From positions 272,099,694-272,163,693 of the forward strand of contig NC_085138.1 in the NCBI RefSeq assembly GCF_035046485.1: a stretch of DNA of 64,000 bases, written 5' to 3'. This document shows positions 1 through 11,786 of this stretch, piece by piece. Position numbers and translations under genes: made by a program. A model generated the notes under the pieces. The model was not told where the DNA came from and did no database searches. It worked only from the letters and a program-made list of their open reading frames with translations. Source of the stretch: Aedes albopictus. Lineage: Eukaryota > Arthropoda > Insecta > Diptera > Culicidae. The stretch's first letter is position 1. The number at the start of each line of letters is the position of its first letter.

Positions 1-494
1 CTCCGGGTGTTTAGAAAAGTGTGTCAGTACAAGTATTAGACGAGAAGGGGAGGGGGGGGGCTCTATGCTTTACGCATTCTGTGAAACGATGGATGGACGT
101 AATCAATGAATCTTCCCTGTGGGTACAAAATTCGCCCAACAGACTGTTTTTGTTACGATGTTCGATCCGCCAGTGTTGATGGGTTGATGGCTTCTTAAAA
201 GACATCTCAACAAACATTTTTGCTGTACAAGAGTAAAACAAACCACTATTAAGCAAACTTTAGCTTAAGAAACTGTTATTCAGCTAGTTATGTTACTTGG
301 GATGACTATGTTGGGTTAATCTGGGAACAAAGCATTTTGACAGAATTTTGACGAATAATATCAACGATGGTTTTGTTAAAACCATCATATTCTATTCAAC
401 GGATTGGATGGGAGTTGAGTAATTTCTGTCATCTGCAATACTGTAGTCGCTATGCCTTGGTCCCCCGGTGCCTACCTACTCTCTATAAACAGTT
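1..494. other. no gene recognised
   Basis: Non-coding sequence with a short G run near position 50-60. No splice-bounded exon is visible. It lies upstream of the first visible MLF exon, so it is either intron or 5' flank of that gene. The first MLF coding exon is not recognisable here and probably lies left of the window. Confidence 0.5.
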
Positions 495-658
495 ATACTT
501 ATGACACACATGTGATACAAGAATCACTGTACAATTGCGCTTGAAATGAGTGCCATACTGAAAATTCTCTCAGTTCAAGTCAGTCTTGTTAGAATTTTCT
601 TACACTGCGTACCGTTGTACAGGAATCACACTCGTATCACATGTCTGTCTGGGGTATA
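495..658. mobile_element. MITE with about 45-bp imperfect terminal inverted repeats
   Basis: The left end (ACATGTGATACAAGAATCAC) and the right end (GTGTGATTCCTGTACAACGG read on the minus strand) are imperfect inverted copies. The outer bases are TATA on both sides, compatible with a TA target duplication. A rearranged copy of one end recurs at 5562-5680. No coding capacity. Confidence 0.6.
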
Positions 659-1509
659 CTCATTTTGAAGTTGCTCCCATGCCACACAGCATGAGTAACA
701 TTTGCACATATTTTTATTTGTTCGTATGCTCATATTTTTGCAAAATATTTATCATATTTTGTCGGTATACGAAAGTGGTTTATAAATCCAGTCAGATTGC
801 TTTTTCGAAATTAGACATTTAAGCGTGTCCGTAATCCGCGCCGCTCTGGTGCTCATCGAAGAGCTGCTTCCACTCTTCAATTGGCTTCTTTAGCGGTGTT
901 GAGATAATTCCATATTCTGAATCTGCATGCAAAACTGAGGCGAAACCCAAATGTTCATGAATTTTGGTGCCCGGGAACCTATTTAAAAATCAGTTTGAAG
1001 TTTGTATGGGAGCGATTTGTCGAATCACCCCTCATCGCATTAAATGCGATTTTGTATTGGTATTGGTATTGGTTGGAATATGTATTGGTTGGAGCTGTCA
1101 AGCAGTTGGCCAGCTGTCAAAAGGTGATTTCTAAAAATCTCTTCGAAATCGATTTTAGGTACCAGAACGAAGTTCTAAAAATCTGAAAAAATAAATCATA
1201 GTAGTTCAGAAAAATGTGCCCCCCCCCCCCTTCTCTGTAAGTGTAAAACCAAAATTCTCATTTGTTTTACTATCCGATCTTTCTATGAGGGACGAGATAG
1301 AAGATACTGTGGTTAATATAATAAAGAGGTTAACATCTGTGCCATGTTATCTGATATGTGACTATTAAATTGATTATTGGGTAGCTGGGCATTTACACCG
1401 ACAAGTTAATGTTAATTTCCCATTAAAAACGACGACATTTACCCTATTCAAAAAGTAATACACAACACACAATCAGAATATCAGAAGTAACTGTTAATTT
1501 CAATTACAG
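659..1509. other. non-coding, probable MLF intron end
   Basis: Contains a C run (1219-1230) and a segment near 945-1030 that resembles part of 23240-23340 (both contain GAAGTTTGTATGGG-like sequence), so it is at least partly repetitive. It ends in a 3' splice site (TTTCAATTACAG) at 1509. No coding exon recognised. Confidence 0.45.
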
Positions 1510-2073
1510 GCATCAAATGCGAGCTATGCGCCAAATGAACAACATGATGAATTCATTGATAGCCAATCCATTCGGAATGTTTGGGGCTTTGGACAACATT
1601 GCTGGACCATCATTGGCTGGCCCTCGCGGAGGATTGTCGTTGATGCCACATATGGGACCAAATATGCACATGAACCGTCTTCTTAATAGCAATGACGGAA
1701 CAATGTACAGTTCCAGCAGTGTATTTTCGATGACCTCTGGTCCCGATGGACCTCAGGTGTACCAGGCCACATCCAGCACTCGTGCAGGGCCCGGTGGAAT
1801 CAAGGAAACGCGGAAAACCGTTCAGGACAGCCGAAGTGGAACGAAGAAAATGGCCATCGGACATCACATCGGCGATCGTGCACACATCATCGAAAGGGAG
1901 CAAAATGTTCACACCGGAGAACAAGAAGAACGGCAGGATTACATCAACTTGGACGATGATGATGCCGAAGAGTTTGATCGCGAATTTCAAAACAAAGCCC
2001 GCAGTACGATGCACCTGGCCGGTGGACGCCGACCTGCTCTCCAGATCGAAGAACTACCATCGAGTCAACCCAA
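1510..2073 (+). CDS. Mlf: myeloid leukemia factor (MLF), internal coding exon
   Basis: This exon encodes most of the conserved MLF core: the N-terminal MRxMxQMNxMMNSL segment followed by NPFGMFG, the SSSVFSMTSGPDGPQVYQ block, then GIKETRKTVQDSRSGTKKMAIGHHIGDRAHIIER and the acidic DYINLDDDDAEEFD stretch. These blocks typify insect and vertebrate MLF1/2, small adaptor proteins of nucleus and cytoplasm that in flies stabilise RUNX factors. The exon runs from an AG at 1508-1509 to GTGAGT at 2074. It starts after two bases of a codon and ends with two bases of a codon, which fits the next exon exactly. The first coding exon (usually starting MSLFG...) was not found. Identification is strong; the exon ends are read by eye. 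Confidence 0.93.
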
Positions 2074-2222
2074 GTGAGTATTTTGGTTTTGGTTCACCTT
2101 CACCATACCATCCTTATTAATATTATAGGATTAGAAAATTGAAGTTGGGTGGTCTGATCCGTAATACAGTATTTTCGTTGTTGTACCATCTAATTCTTTT
2201 CTCCGTCATTATCACCATTCAG

Positions 2223-2480
2223 CCCGCCGCATATTCGTGCTATCGCCAACACGCCGTACAATGTGACAATGCCGCCAGAGAGCAGCAGTGCCCACTATCA
2301 TCGTAACTCGGCCTCACCGTCGTCGCAGTCGTCTTCGCCAGTTGCCGGTAATCGCAATAGGATCACCGGTGCTCCCGCAGCACAAACGGTAACGCCGCGT
2401 AGGGGAATCCGGTCCCCGGCATCTTCTCCGCTAGCAATGCCGCAATCATCAACAGGAGCAGCTGGTCATATTACGACAAG
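2223..2480 (+). CDS. Mlf: myeloid leukemia factor (MLF), penultimate exon
   Basis: It continues the MLF frame: the split codon gives Asn, then PPHIRAIANTPYNVTMPPES followed by a Ser/Pro/Ala-rich low-complexity tail (NRNRITGAPAAQT, RRGIRSPASSPLAM). The acceptor is CACCATTCAG ending at 2222 and the donor is ACAAG|GTATTA at 2481. The intron before it is only 149 bp, whereas the following one is about 10.8 kb. The serine-rich tail is typical of insect MLF C-termini and looks disordered. Confidence 0.88.
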
Positions 2481-3412
2481 GTATTATTAGATTGTTATTA
2501 TTATCTTTATCAGATTTTCATGCCAATGCCAGTTCATCTCGGTATTAACTCGTTTAGAGAAGGGCATACATTAAACATTGTAATGAATTTCCCCTACTAT
2601 AGGTACTATATATTCTGAACTAAGATCGATTTTCACGTTGTTTTTATTTAGGAATAAACAACCCAATTTTTTCACTTAAACTTGACAGTTCGATAATTAT
2701 TTCCTTAGGAGAACTGTCAAGTTTAAGTGTTAAACTGTCAAATTTAATTAAAAAATAATTTTGATTCGCCAATTGGAACAGACCCTTAGTGTTTCATGAG
2801 TAGGGTGGGGCGGGGCAAGATGGACTAGTGCCATTTTTGAGCGCATTAATCATGTTTTGATTACGTTAATAATTTTGTTAGGTGACCAGCATGAATATAC
2901 AAAAGTTTAGGGTATTGATTGAAAAATTATTCACTCTCATTGGAAATAAAATGTTTTTTAGACATTTTTCTTATGCGATACATTCCGTATAATCTCCATA
3001 TAAACAACCGCGGGGCAAGATAGGTCACCTTCAATTTTGAGCGTATTCTTGAAGCATTTAAAAGCTATTTATTCTTTATTACCATAACTCACTTCAATCA
3101 GGCGGAATGAACGCCTAAAAATATAACATAAAATTATGATATTTTTTAGTGAAAACATCGATTTTCAAATCGCCTTAGGATCACTCAAATCGTAATTTTT
3201 TTTATTTCCCACATAAATTTATAAAATGTTTACTAATAGCTCTTGTTTACTCAGTATGGATATGGAGCATATATGAATACGGAACAAATCTTATATATAG
3301 CCGTTTTTCGTTGAGAAAATGTGAATTAGGGTAATTTTCCAATTGTTGCACGGCTAAAAACTCGCCTATTGTTGCACACTCCATGTTATTCTTATGAGGT
3401 GTGCAACAATTG

Positions 3413-4809
3413 CGTTGCGTTGCGTTGCGTGGTGAAGGAGTAATTCGTAGATTGCATACTGAAAGTTGTCATGTTAAAACTTTAATACTCCTATTCTAAT
3501 TGCTTATGGAATGCTGTTTGGGAAGGAACAGCTACCCAATCAGAGGTTGAAGTAAAAAAGACATGAAAACTTCCATTGCCGGCCACGCCCATCTTCTCCG
3601 TTACGAGGATAGGAAAGGATGTGATGATACGACACCTACTTTAGGTGAGGTCAGCGACTCACCGACGCCCCCATAGGTGTCAAGGAGTTGGATATTTGGA
3701 ATGGGTTAATTTGGGATTCACTATAAGCGAGTGAAGTACCAATATTCAGATTGTGTAAGTGTATTTGAGTAGATCATGTAGATGAATTTATGGGAGTGTA
3801 AGTGTTTTAGTTTATTCAAACACGAACGTTGGGAGTGACGTAGCTAAGAAATTTTGTCAATCCATGGGTCTTTTTGCTTCAGGGATGGGGCACAGGCATT
3901 TTCACTGTGTCCTGGCTAACAAGTCTAGGCTAAAGCGCCATTGGTCGCTCTCTGAAACGAAAAGAAAAACAATTGATGCTACCTGGCGGTGGGAAGGGAA
4001 AGTTAGGATGGGAGGACATCTATTTAGCGAGAGGCCAGCGACTCACCGACGCCCTCGTAAATAGCAAGGAGTTGAATTTTTGTTAAGGGAACGGTCTAGG
4101 ATTTACTATACGTAAGTAATGCGACTATGTATTATTGTTGGGTTTGGTGATTCCAAAGAAATCAACATGATCATGATCATCATGATCAAATTTCTTGTTT
4201 GATATGATGTCTCCCTTGGCGAACGAATTGACCGAGAAGTGCGACACACTGCACTCGTCCGATACCTCCAGCTTGGTACGCTTGCGTTTGGCGGCGGCAT
4301 GCTGCGGTGTATTTGTTACGCAGCGCGCTTGTTCGGGCCGCGCAGATGCTACTCGAGGACGTCTGAAAAATAATGGTCTGGCTTCCAGAGGTGGTGTTCA
4401 TACAGACTTCCTCGGACGACTGCAGTTTGTTCAGTGAGATCTTGATGGCCATCAGATCCTGATATTCCTGGAGCTGCTGAGAGACCTGATTGTGGAGGCG
4501 CTCGATTTCATCCAGGTTTTACCTCCGTTGACGGTTATTGTCGACAAACTGGAAATCTTCAACTGGGGAAACGCCGTTTGGCTTCGCTGTGTAGCTCCTA
4601 TTGTTCACATGCCGATGAGCATTCCTTTCCACTTATAACAACAACAAACCCAATCCAAACGTATTTTTTTCAGCCGCTACTGCTTCCAATTGCGTCAATA
4701 CACCAGGCCTAACACACAAAATTTTAACACTTTCACAGAATGTACGCTTTATTTTCACTTTTCAGCGGGTTTTACAAGATTTTTCATGAAAAAAAAAACT
4801 CACATCGTC
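3413..4809 (-). mobile_element. chimeric retroposon, (GCAAC)n tail, 26-bp target duplication
   Basis: It is flanked by identical 26-bp direct repeats (3387-3412 and 4810-4835), the length expected of target-primed reverse transcription. Read on the minus strand, the 3' end is a pentanucleotide tail (GCAAC)4 adjoining the left duplication. The 3' part (about 3430-4100) is shared with the element at 41519-42944, including a splice-acceptor-like TTTCGTTTCAG and the GGGCGTGGCCGGC core. The 5' part (about 4110-4809) is not shared and contains a lamin-like coding fragment. This is a retroposon whose 5' half is captured sequence; its driving LINE is unknown. Confidence 0.8.
4196..4522 (-). pseudogene. 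lamin gene fragment carried in a retroposon
   Basis: The minus strand reads LDEIERLHNQVSQQLQEYQD followed by LMAIKISL, which is the end of the intermediate-filament rod of nuclear lamins (EYQDLM-D-IK-SL). In another frame it gives AAKRKRTKLEVSDECSVSHF then SVNSFAKGDI, matching the nuclear-localisation KRKR and the start of the lamin tail domain. A frameshift lies between, near 4330-4400. The conserved rod terminus (usually EIAAYRKLLEGEE) is missing: the sequence runs from SLN straight into KLQSSEE. No introns are seen, so a reverse-transcribed copy is likely. The lamin assignment rests on remembered family motifs and is fairly secure; the gene is not functional. Confidence 0.72.
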
Positions 4810-5042
4810 TATTCTTATGAGGTGTGCAACAATTGGCGAATTTTTAGCAGTGCATCAATTGGAAAGTTACCCTACTTAAAAGGTGACCCATCTTGCCCCG
4901 CACTTTTTTTTTCAAAACGCAAAATCGGTCACTAAAGAACTTTTTATCGACTTTTGGCATAGCTAACTAGTGTATTGAAGAGTAGAGGATTAATACAAAC
5001 CTATACGATTTGTATTTATAAAGTTATGATGATCCATTCTTA

Positions 5043-6298
5043 GAGCACCGCCACGGGAGTCCCTATCTGGGTCCCTATCCCTATTTCCGGGCCCTGAATA
5101 GGGACCCATCTTCACACCGGCGGTATCTAAACGGGAATGAAAAATAAGGACGCGACATGGGATAAGCGATGGGTTTCCACATTTGGGGACCCACTCAAAT
5201 CTTGCACTGAGTTGCTATACCGATGGTTTGTGTGACGTCACTTTCTTTATTTATATTTTGCGGTGAAGTGAGCTGAGCAGTGGTGTGGAAAATAAACAGC
5301 AGTGGATCAATAAACCAAGAGATGAATATTGATGCACTTTGTCTTACGTGACTAGATGTTTTCCAGAACCCTATCACAAACAAACAGACGCAACACTAAT
5401 AATTCCCACGTACACCGATTCAACGGTTTTATTTAAAAATTTAATAGTTGGTCAACTGCCCATCTGTGGCACTCGTAGTGTATTTGTTCAAGTTTTACAT
5501 TCGCTCACTATTGTCACACCTAGTTTATGATTGGCCACTCTATTGGCCAAACTCAGTCCTTTTATACCCCGGACAGACATGTGATACGAGTGTGATTCCT
5601 GTACAACGGTACGCAGTGTCTAGAAAATTCTAACAAGACTGACTTGAACTGAGAGAATTTTCAGTATTGTAGTATTTAAATATTCTTTTAAAAATAAAAC
5701 GACAAGAAATGACTAGAGGGAGACCGGAGACTGCTTGTTCACAAATGTCATAACGCTTGAGGGGGTGGGTGGATGTCCTTCATGGTGTTACAGCTCGAAC
5801 AAATAATTTTTCTTCCCATACAAACTGTGTTACGAAGGGGTGGGTGGGTGTCAAAACAGGTCAACTTTGGCGTTATGATATTTGTAAATGAATCCTGACC
5901 CAACCAGCAAATCCAGGCTGTACTACGTCCGATTTTAATAGTGGTTTCTGCTTTTAGTGGTGTTGCATATGCGTACACGTTGCATTACACGAACACTACC
6001 TGTGTTACTGGTGCAAAATAGTGAACAAAAATCAGCTGTTCCCGGTAAAATCCAACCAGCATTATTTTCAACCAGTAGATTTGCATAAGTGTTCGTGACG
6101 CAGCGCTGCGAAACCACAATGCACTTACTTTTAAGTAAGGACCACTTTTAGCAACGCACGGTGGAAGATCAATATGTTTTTGAGTCCCTAAACCCAAAAT
6201 AGAAACCACCGGTGGAAAAGTGGGGTGCTAACCCAAAATAGCACCCGAAAAGGAGCGGTATAATAGGGATAGCGATGAGGACTCCCGTGGCGGTGCTC
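5043..6298. mobile_element. PIF/Harbinger-like MITE, TTA duplication
   Basis: Perfect 20-bp-plus terminal inverted repeats starting GAGCACCGCCACGGGAGTCC are flanked by TTA (5040-5042, 6299-6301). The intact relative near 30707 has the single empty-site TTA. It also holds an internal MITE scrap (5562-5680) and a small CATAACGCTTGAGGG inverted-repeat unit (5749-5880). No transposase is visible. The superfamily call rests on the 3-bp TWA-type duplication only. Confidence 0.75.
5562..5680. mobile_element. fragment of the 495-658 MITE family
   Basis: The stretch ACATGTGATACGAGTGTGAT through GTACAACGGTACGC and on to the GACTTGAACTGAGAGAATTT segment is an inverted copy of 545-658. It is a partial copy, nested in the Harbinger-like element. 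Confidence 0.6.
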
Positions 6299-7708
6299 TT
6301 AGGCGACCCATCCTACCTATTTCCAAAGCTATTAAGGTCCGTTGCATGATTTTTTTTTCTTTGGATATTCTGCTCGACAGGCTAAGACCATGTTGCATAA
6401 ATTTGTATAATGTGTGGCAAGCAAAAATAATATACACTATGTTTCCATTTTTACCTCTATCCGTCCTCAAAACCATTTTTATTTTACCATTCTTGAGGTC
6501 CACGGAAAAATATAGGGTCTGTCAGTGCTTCATTCTGTGGCTTTGATAACATTCATATGGCAGAAATAGGAAACTAGGCACCTAGTGTTGGTTGAAAAGT
6601 ATAATTTCTTCTTCTTCTTTTTTATGATTCGACATTCGCATTGGAACTTCCCTGGCCAAGATCACAGGGTTTGACGGTATTAAAGTGAAGGATGTTAATT
6701 GTAATTCTTGTAATGAAAATATCACCTTTAACACTTTAATGCGCCTCCAACGGTTCATTGCGAACCGGCTGCTACAGATGGAGTATGGCTGATTTATCAG
6801 AAATGCTCGATAAACAGGAGGGACCTGCTGGGGCCTAGTAGTTTCTATACCCAGAAAACAGTTCTGGTCTATTGAGTCTGGGAAGGTTTCGAGAGTCGTT
6901 GTGAATCATAATGCAATTTTTTGTGTTTTGTGACGAGTCTCGGAATCTTTTTTGAGTCAGCAGGCTTTGAACTGTTTCCTGGGCTTCCCACTGTTCGGTT
7001 AATTTTAACAAATACACTATACAAATACAAATTTAATTCAAACATGAAATAATTAGTAGTATCTCGCGTATTCAATTTGCTAATACATAGTCCTCAACAT
7101 TTGATGTGCTTTCGTGATTCAATTTTCTCTATAATTTTCAATATCAATTTAAAATAACTAAGTAACTAATAATGGGAAGTGCAGCATTTAATAGTGCTTG
7201 CTTATAGATTCGAAGTTAACGTGTGATCAAGACGAAATCGAAAAAACTGACTACTTCGACTTTGACTAACGTAGACTATTTATGACAAATTAGATTTTTC
7301 GACTGAGTGTATGAAAGGTTTTCTTTAATATGGACTTATTTGGACCGATGCTGATAGTGCTGATAGGGATGTGGACGAAAGACAACTTTCAAAGATAATA
7401 AAAACAATACTAAAATGAGGATCAACGAAAATGGACATAACAAACACATCGACTATCTAACAGATCATAGGCACACCAAAGATTACTGAATTATAGGGCA
7501 CAATATAAATATGAACAATAACATTCTTTAAAGCTTGACATGACAAAAAAAAAACAAAATTGACCATATGACAAAACCGAAACTTTCACACCTTCTACCG
7601 TAACCTTCTGAGTCAGTACGCAACAGTGTCTTACTGGACGACATGTTCCGTGCACGGCTGGTGAACTGCTTCTGAAGGATTACGTACTCTATCCTATCCA
7701 AAGGCTTA

Positions 7709-8215
7709 TGTCGTTTTCGTTTATTCCTTGAGCGAACCTAGTTTCGCCCTGGATCCGCCCTAACTGCTGTCAAAACGTTCGGTTATTCAATCGAGTCGGA
7801 TCTGGATCCGCTCCAGATCCGACCCAAACAGAGCGAGGTTCGCTCTGCCGATTTTTTCCGATCCAACCCGAGCGGGGTCCATCTGTCAAAATGGATGTAA
7901 ACAAACCAACAAAACAAAACGTGAAAATCAAAATTGCTATCTCTTTGGGCATTCAGAGGGTAGAAAACTTTCATTGATGGTATGTGCATTATTAAATAAG
8001 TGCACCAAATAGCATTTCAGCATTCAAGTGTGCGCTAAAAAGAGTAATTTAATGTCATGTCATTAATGTCATTAATGAAAATGCGCAACTGACAGTTTGA
8101 TGCATTTTCATATTGTTTACATGTTGACTCGACTCGGGTCGGATCTGGATCCGTTTTCGTTCGTTTATTGCGAGTCAGGGTCAGCTCTAACCCAGGTTCA
8201 AATCCGAAAACGACA
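7709..8215. mobile_element. 507-bp MITE with TTA target duplication
   Basis: The ends are TGTCGTTTTCG and CGAAAACGACA, flanked by TTA (7706-7708 and 8216-8218). The subterminal parts contain several GGATCTGGATCCG-like palindromes in both halves. No coding capacity. The Harbinger-type label is inferred from duplication length. Confidence 0.65.
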
Positions 8216-9750
8216 TTAGTGAACTGTCATTGTCCGCGCAAACGCGAGACGCTTGTGCGTACAATGATGGGAGAGGTTTCTACGTCCGTCGGCGTGCCGC
8301 TAGGACCCTTTCAAAAAAAAAAAAAACCCGATTTAATCCACCTATGGTGAACAGAACCCTTCTTACACTTATTAAAATTATTGTTGTATTATTTATATTT
8401 AACATATTTATTTTGTGTAATTGAACAAAAGTTCTAGAAAATATTGTGGATTTGGCATCTAGTGGATTGGTTTCCAAAATAGCATCATGGACCATGGACT
8501 TAACTACCAGAAATGCCAGACACCTCTTAGAACCTTGTATGGAATGATAAAAAAATAGCTTACATATTCTGGAATATTGTATCTTTTGTTAACTGCCAAA
8601 AGATCTTGAATCGATTAACGAATGGATAAGAAAATCAGCGAGATAACTTTGTCTAATATCTCTTAATCAGTCGATTGAATTAGCTCCGAAGTACTTGGTA
8701 TTTATGGTTATGGTGTAGAAAGGACAAAAATGATGTATCTAATAAGTTAATCAGTTTTGGCATTAGCTAGTTATTTTAGCTGTCCGGTTCTTGCATTTTT
8801 CCCACAATATATAAATTCAAAGCTTTCATTTAACATATTGTTACTTTTCATAGAATTCCTGTTTATTTGTAATTTGTTATTTATTATTTTGTTGAAAACA
8901 ATAACCTGCTAGTATACACTTTATATTAGGTCAGTATTATTTATTGAACAATTTCCCATATACTGGTCAAAAACTCATGCAAGATAACAAGTGAATATAA
9001 TAATAAAAAAGAATTTATTGAAATACTCTTCGTTAGATATCTCAGTAATCAAATGTTGAATAGAAATACAATTTCAGGGCCTTTTACAAGGATATTGTAG
9101 CTTTCATTTGGTGCTAAAAGAACCCAAATCGGTTGACAGACGGTTGAGATATTTATTATGCTACCCTTGGACAAAAATCTCTCAAAAAGTTAGCCTGTAT
9201 TACTCCCACGTACTCTTTGAAAGATATATCGGTAATAAAATGTCCAATCCTAATAAAATTGTATAGGCAGGGTTCTACCGTTCTACTAGAATGTTGTAGC
9301 TTTCATTTGGTGCCAGGAGAACCGAAATCGGTTGACAGACGGCTGAGATATTTATTATGATACATTCGGTCAAAAATCTCAAAAAGTTTAGTTGCATAAA
9401 TCCTAAGTACTCTTCGAAAGATATCTCTGTAACCAAATGTCCAATCGAAATAATATTTCTGAGGGATCTACTAGGATGCTGTAGTTTTCATTTGGTGCCA
9501 AGAGAACCCAAATCGGTTGACAAACGGCCGAGATATTTATTATAATACACTTGGTCAAAAATTTTAAAAAGTTTAGATGCATGACTCATAAGTACTATTC
9601 GAGAGATATCTCGGTAACCAAACGTCTAATCGAAAAAAAAAATTCAATAGCGTTCTACTAGGATATAGTAGCTTTCATTTGCTTCCAAGAGAACTCAAAT
9701 CGGTTGAAAGACGGCTGAGAAACGTGCGTGACTTTTTTTTGTAACGCACA

Positions 9751-9814
9751 TACACACACACACATACACACATACACACATACACACATACACACACACA
9801 CACACACACATACA
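9751..9814. repeat. (CA)n/(CACATA)n microsatellite
   Basis: Dinucleotide run of CA with scattered ATACACA interruptions, internal to the composite element. It occupies the same relative place as the run at 12510-12573. Confidence 0.9.
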
Positions 9815-9818
9815 GACA

Positions 9819-10043
9819 TGGTGGAGCCTCGTAGCCGTGCGGTTAGGGTCACCAAGCTTCTAGTCGCACCATGCTATGGGGTGAGGGTTCGATTCCCGCT
9901 CCGGGCGATGAAACTTTTCGTGAGAATAGTTTCTTCTCCGTATCCACTGGTGCATGCTCCATGTGTCCCTTGTCTAGTGTTTAAGTTTCATTCAGTCTGT
10001 GCGCAGCCTCTGGCTGAAGACGGTGTCCGCGTCTTTTTTTTTA
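9819..10043 (+). mobile_element. tRNA-derived SINE, inserted in the composite element
   Basis: The head contains an A box (TAGCCGTGCGGTTAG) and a perfect B box (GGTTCGATTCC near 9888). A non-tRNA body with GTGCGCAGCCTCTGGCTGAAG and a T-rich end follow. The uninterrupted copy at 12574 reads ACAGACATTTGCTC where this copy has the insertion, so the insertion is proven by comparison. It is not a functional tRNA gene. Confidence 0.8.
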
Positions 10044-11639
10044 TTTGCTCAGTTCGTCGAGCTGAGTTCATTGGTATATGAGACTCGGCCCTCCGGGCCT
10101 CGGATCGAAAGTCGGTTTTTCGAGCGATATTTATACCCTTCTTATGGGTGTAAGAAGGGTAAAAAGGCTTTTCCTACATACATTCCGTGATATTTTTGCT
10201 ACTGTTTATTAAGCTCAAATATTACAAAGAGATAGTAGCTTTTATATATTTGAGGCAATTGCATTTTCATGCAGAGCTCCTTGAGAAACCAAATTTGATC
10301 ATAAAAAAAGGCTATTCCTACATACATTCCGTGATATTTTTGCTACTGTTTATTTTTTTTTTTTTTTTTTTTTTGAAGAGTGACCAGGTGGAGCTGCAGG
10401 ACAGCTGATAGCAAAGCCTGGACCCTTTCCCAACTTTCCCCCTACTAGGACTAATACTCACGATGGACTAGACGATGTCGTCAACTTGAGCAAAGTGTGT
10501 AGTAATTAGCATTAGGTCGTAGTAGTTTTTGAAAATACTGTTTTTAACTTTTCCCATCGCACTAGTGTTTTGATCGAATGGAAGCTTCAAAGATGATTTG
10601 ATAATTGAACAATATTTCAATAATCTAAAATCTCCGAGGTCACTGGACAACATTCAGAGATAAAAAAGGGTGTCTATGTCTATGTTAACGCCTTCAGAGT
10701 ACTATTCTTAAGAAATATACAAAGAGCAAAAAGAAAAAAAAAATGTGTCGTAGCTAATTTTTAAAGATTTGATATTTCTGAAAATTATTCAAAAACAGCT
10801 ACCAGAACTAGCGTTTTTAGCCGATATGGGCAACTAGTCTTTCTGACAGCTTCCCCAAACAATAATCAGATAATATCCTCAGTTATTTTATAATACATTC
10901 TGAAAATTATTTCAAACTGATTACCAATAGTGTCAATAACCGATGTTAGTCATTGACAGCACCAGCATCATCCCCAAATAACTCTCATATTAGTGTTAGA
11001 TAACACTTTTTGAGCTTCCATTCGATATTGTAAAGAAATTTGTCAAACCCTATTTGTCAAAATATAGTCAATAATGTATCAAATTGTGTTTCTAATTTCG
11101 CTAGTCATCTTCTGCATATCTGTGATCATCTCAGTCCAAAGTAATATTATATCCATCGTAACCCTTTACAATGTCAACCGTCCTAAGTCCTAACTAAATT
11201 CCTGCTTTTTTTGATCAGTGAAATAATACCGTCTAAGATATAAAAACAAAAAAAGTTCAGTCAACTGATTTTTGTCAAAAATAAAAATGATAATGATTAT
11301 TTGTCAACTTTTATAAATTCACAAAACCCATAAAAATAAGAAATACAAATACAAACTCCTATTATCAACAGTCCATAATTTTCTAATTGTAATGAATCTA
11401 ATCTGTAAGGCTGTAAGTCAGCTTATCCTAGCGTCCCCTGTCCTGTGTACTAACGAATTCAAGTAACGAATGATGAGTGTAACGCAGAGATCTCCTCTAC
11501 CCACTCTTGCGTTACGTTAAATTTAACAATTATTGTTAAATTTGAGAAAATTCAAAGAATGCAAATATTAGGTCAGTGCAAGCTGAATTATAATTTGTTT
11601 TTGACTTGTGATAAATGCACGACGGATACTCCTTTGGTT

Positions 11640-11749
11640 CCCATTAGCACTTACGGCGATTCCTTCACTTGCGCTCAACTCGTAAACTAGATATATCTAG
11701 CTCAAAGTCCAAGCGGTGGTGAACGAACTGGCGCTAAAGTGCTAATGGG
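11640..11749. mobile_element. short inverted-repeat element (110 bp)
   Basis: The ends CCCATTAGCACTTACGGCG and CGCTAAAGTGCTAATGGG are inverted copies. TTAA follows the right end but the left flank is GGTT, so a target duplication is uncertain. Non-coding. Confidence 0.5.
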
Positions 11750-11786
11750 TTAAGCCCTCCCATCGCGTCAAGATCGATGGATATTT

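Larger units (their letters stand above)
3329..4872. mobile_element. nested TA-duplicating MITE interrupted by a retroposon
   Basis: Terminal inverted repeats GGGTAATTTTCCAATTGTTG and its partner ending GGAAAGTTACCC are flanked by TA (3327-3328 and 4873-4874). The homologous uninterrupted sequence near 30505 reads GAATTACTTAAAAGG, proving the insertion and the 2-bp TA duplication. That suggests the Tc1/mariner type. Its interior, including the repeated TTGTTGCACAC phrase, is split by the retroposon at 3413-4809. Confidence 0.85.
2803..6319. mobile_element. TA-flanked MITE (GGGTGGGGCGGGGCAAGATG end), split by two insertions
   Basis: The left end GGGTGGGGCGGGGCAAGATG is preceded by TA. The body matches the intact copy at 29948-30737 through 3326, then continues after a first insertion (3329-4872) and a second (5043-6298). 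It ends in a degraded CGACCCATCC end near 6319. The second copy supplies the empty sites for both insertions. Inside, the terminal phrase recurs (GCGGGGCAAGATAGGTCACC near 3010). No transposase frame is present, so it is non-autonomous. Confidence 0.85.
9000..10166. mobile_element. composite element: about 170-bp tandem units, (CA)n, GC-rich block and terminal hairpin
   Basis: Four diverged tandem units share GATATCTCGGTAACCAAATG, TAGCTTTCATTTGGTGCC and AAATCGGTTGACAGACGGCT. A CA microsatellite follows (9751-9814), then a block containing CTCGGCCCTCCGGGCCTCGG, and finally the hairpin TACCCTTCTTA...TAAGAAGGGTA followed by AAAAG. The same order is found at 11787-12696. Tandem core, microsatellite and a 3' hairpin recall Helitron-related elements, but no CTRR end was confirmed. 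A SINE interrupts this copy at 9819-10043. The left limit is approximate. Confidence 0.6.

Noticed and set aside
1610..2014. 134-codon minus-strand frame opposite MLF
   Set aside because: Shadow of the MLF coding exon, with no homology of its own.
9658..9855. Cys/Val-rich frames near 9.7 and 12.5 kb
   Set aside because: Translations of CA microsatellites.
9826..9910. tRNA gene candidate
   Set aside because: A and B boxes are present but the cloverleaf is degenerate, a non-tRNA body and T-rich tail follow, and it interrupts another repeat. It is a SINE head. The same applies at 12840-12915 and 37540-37612.
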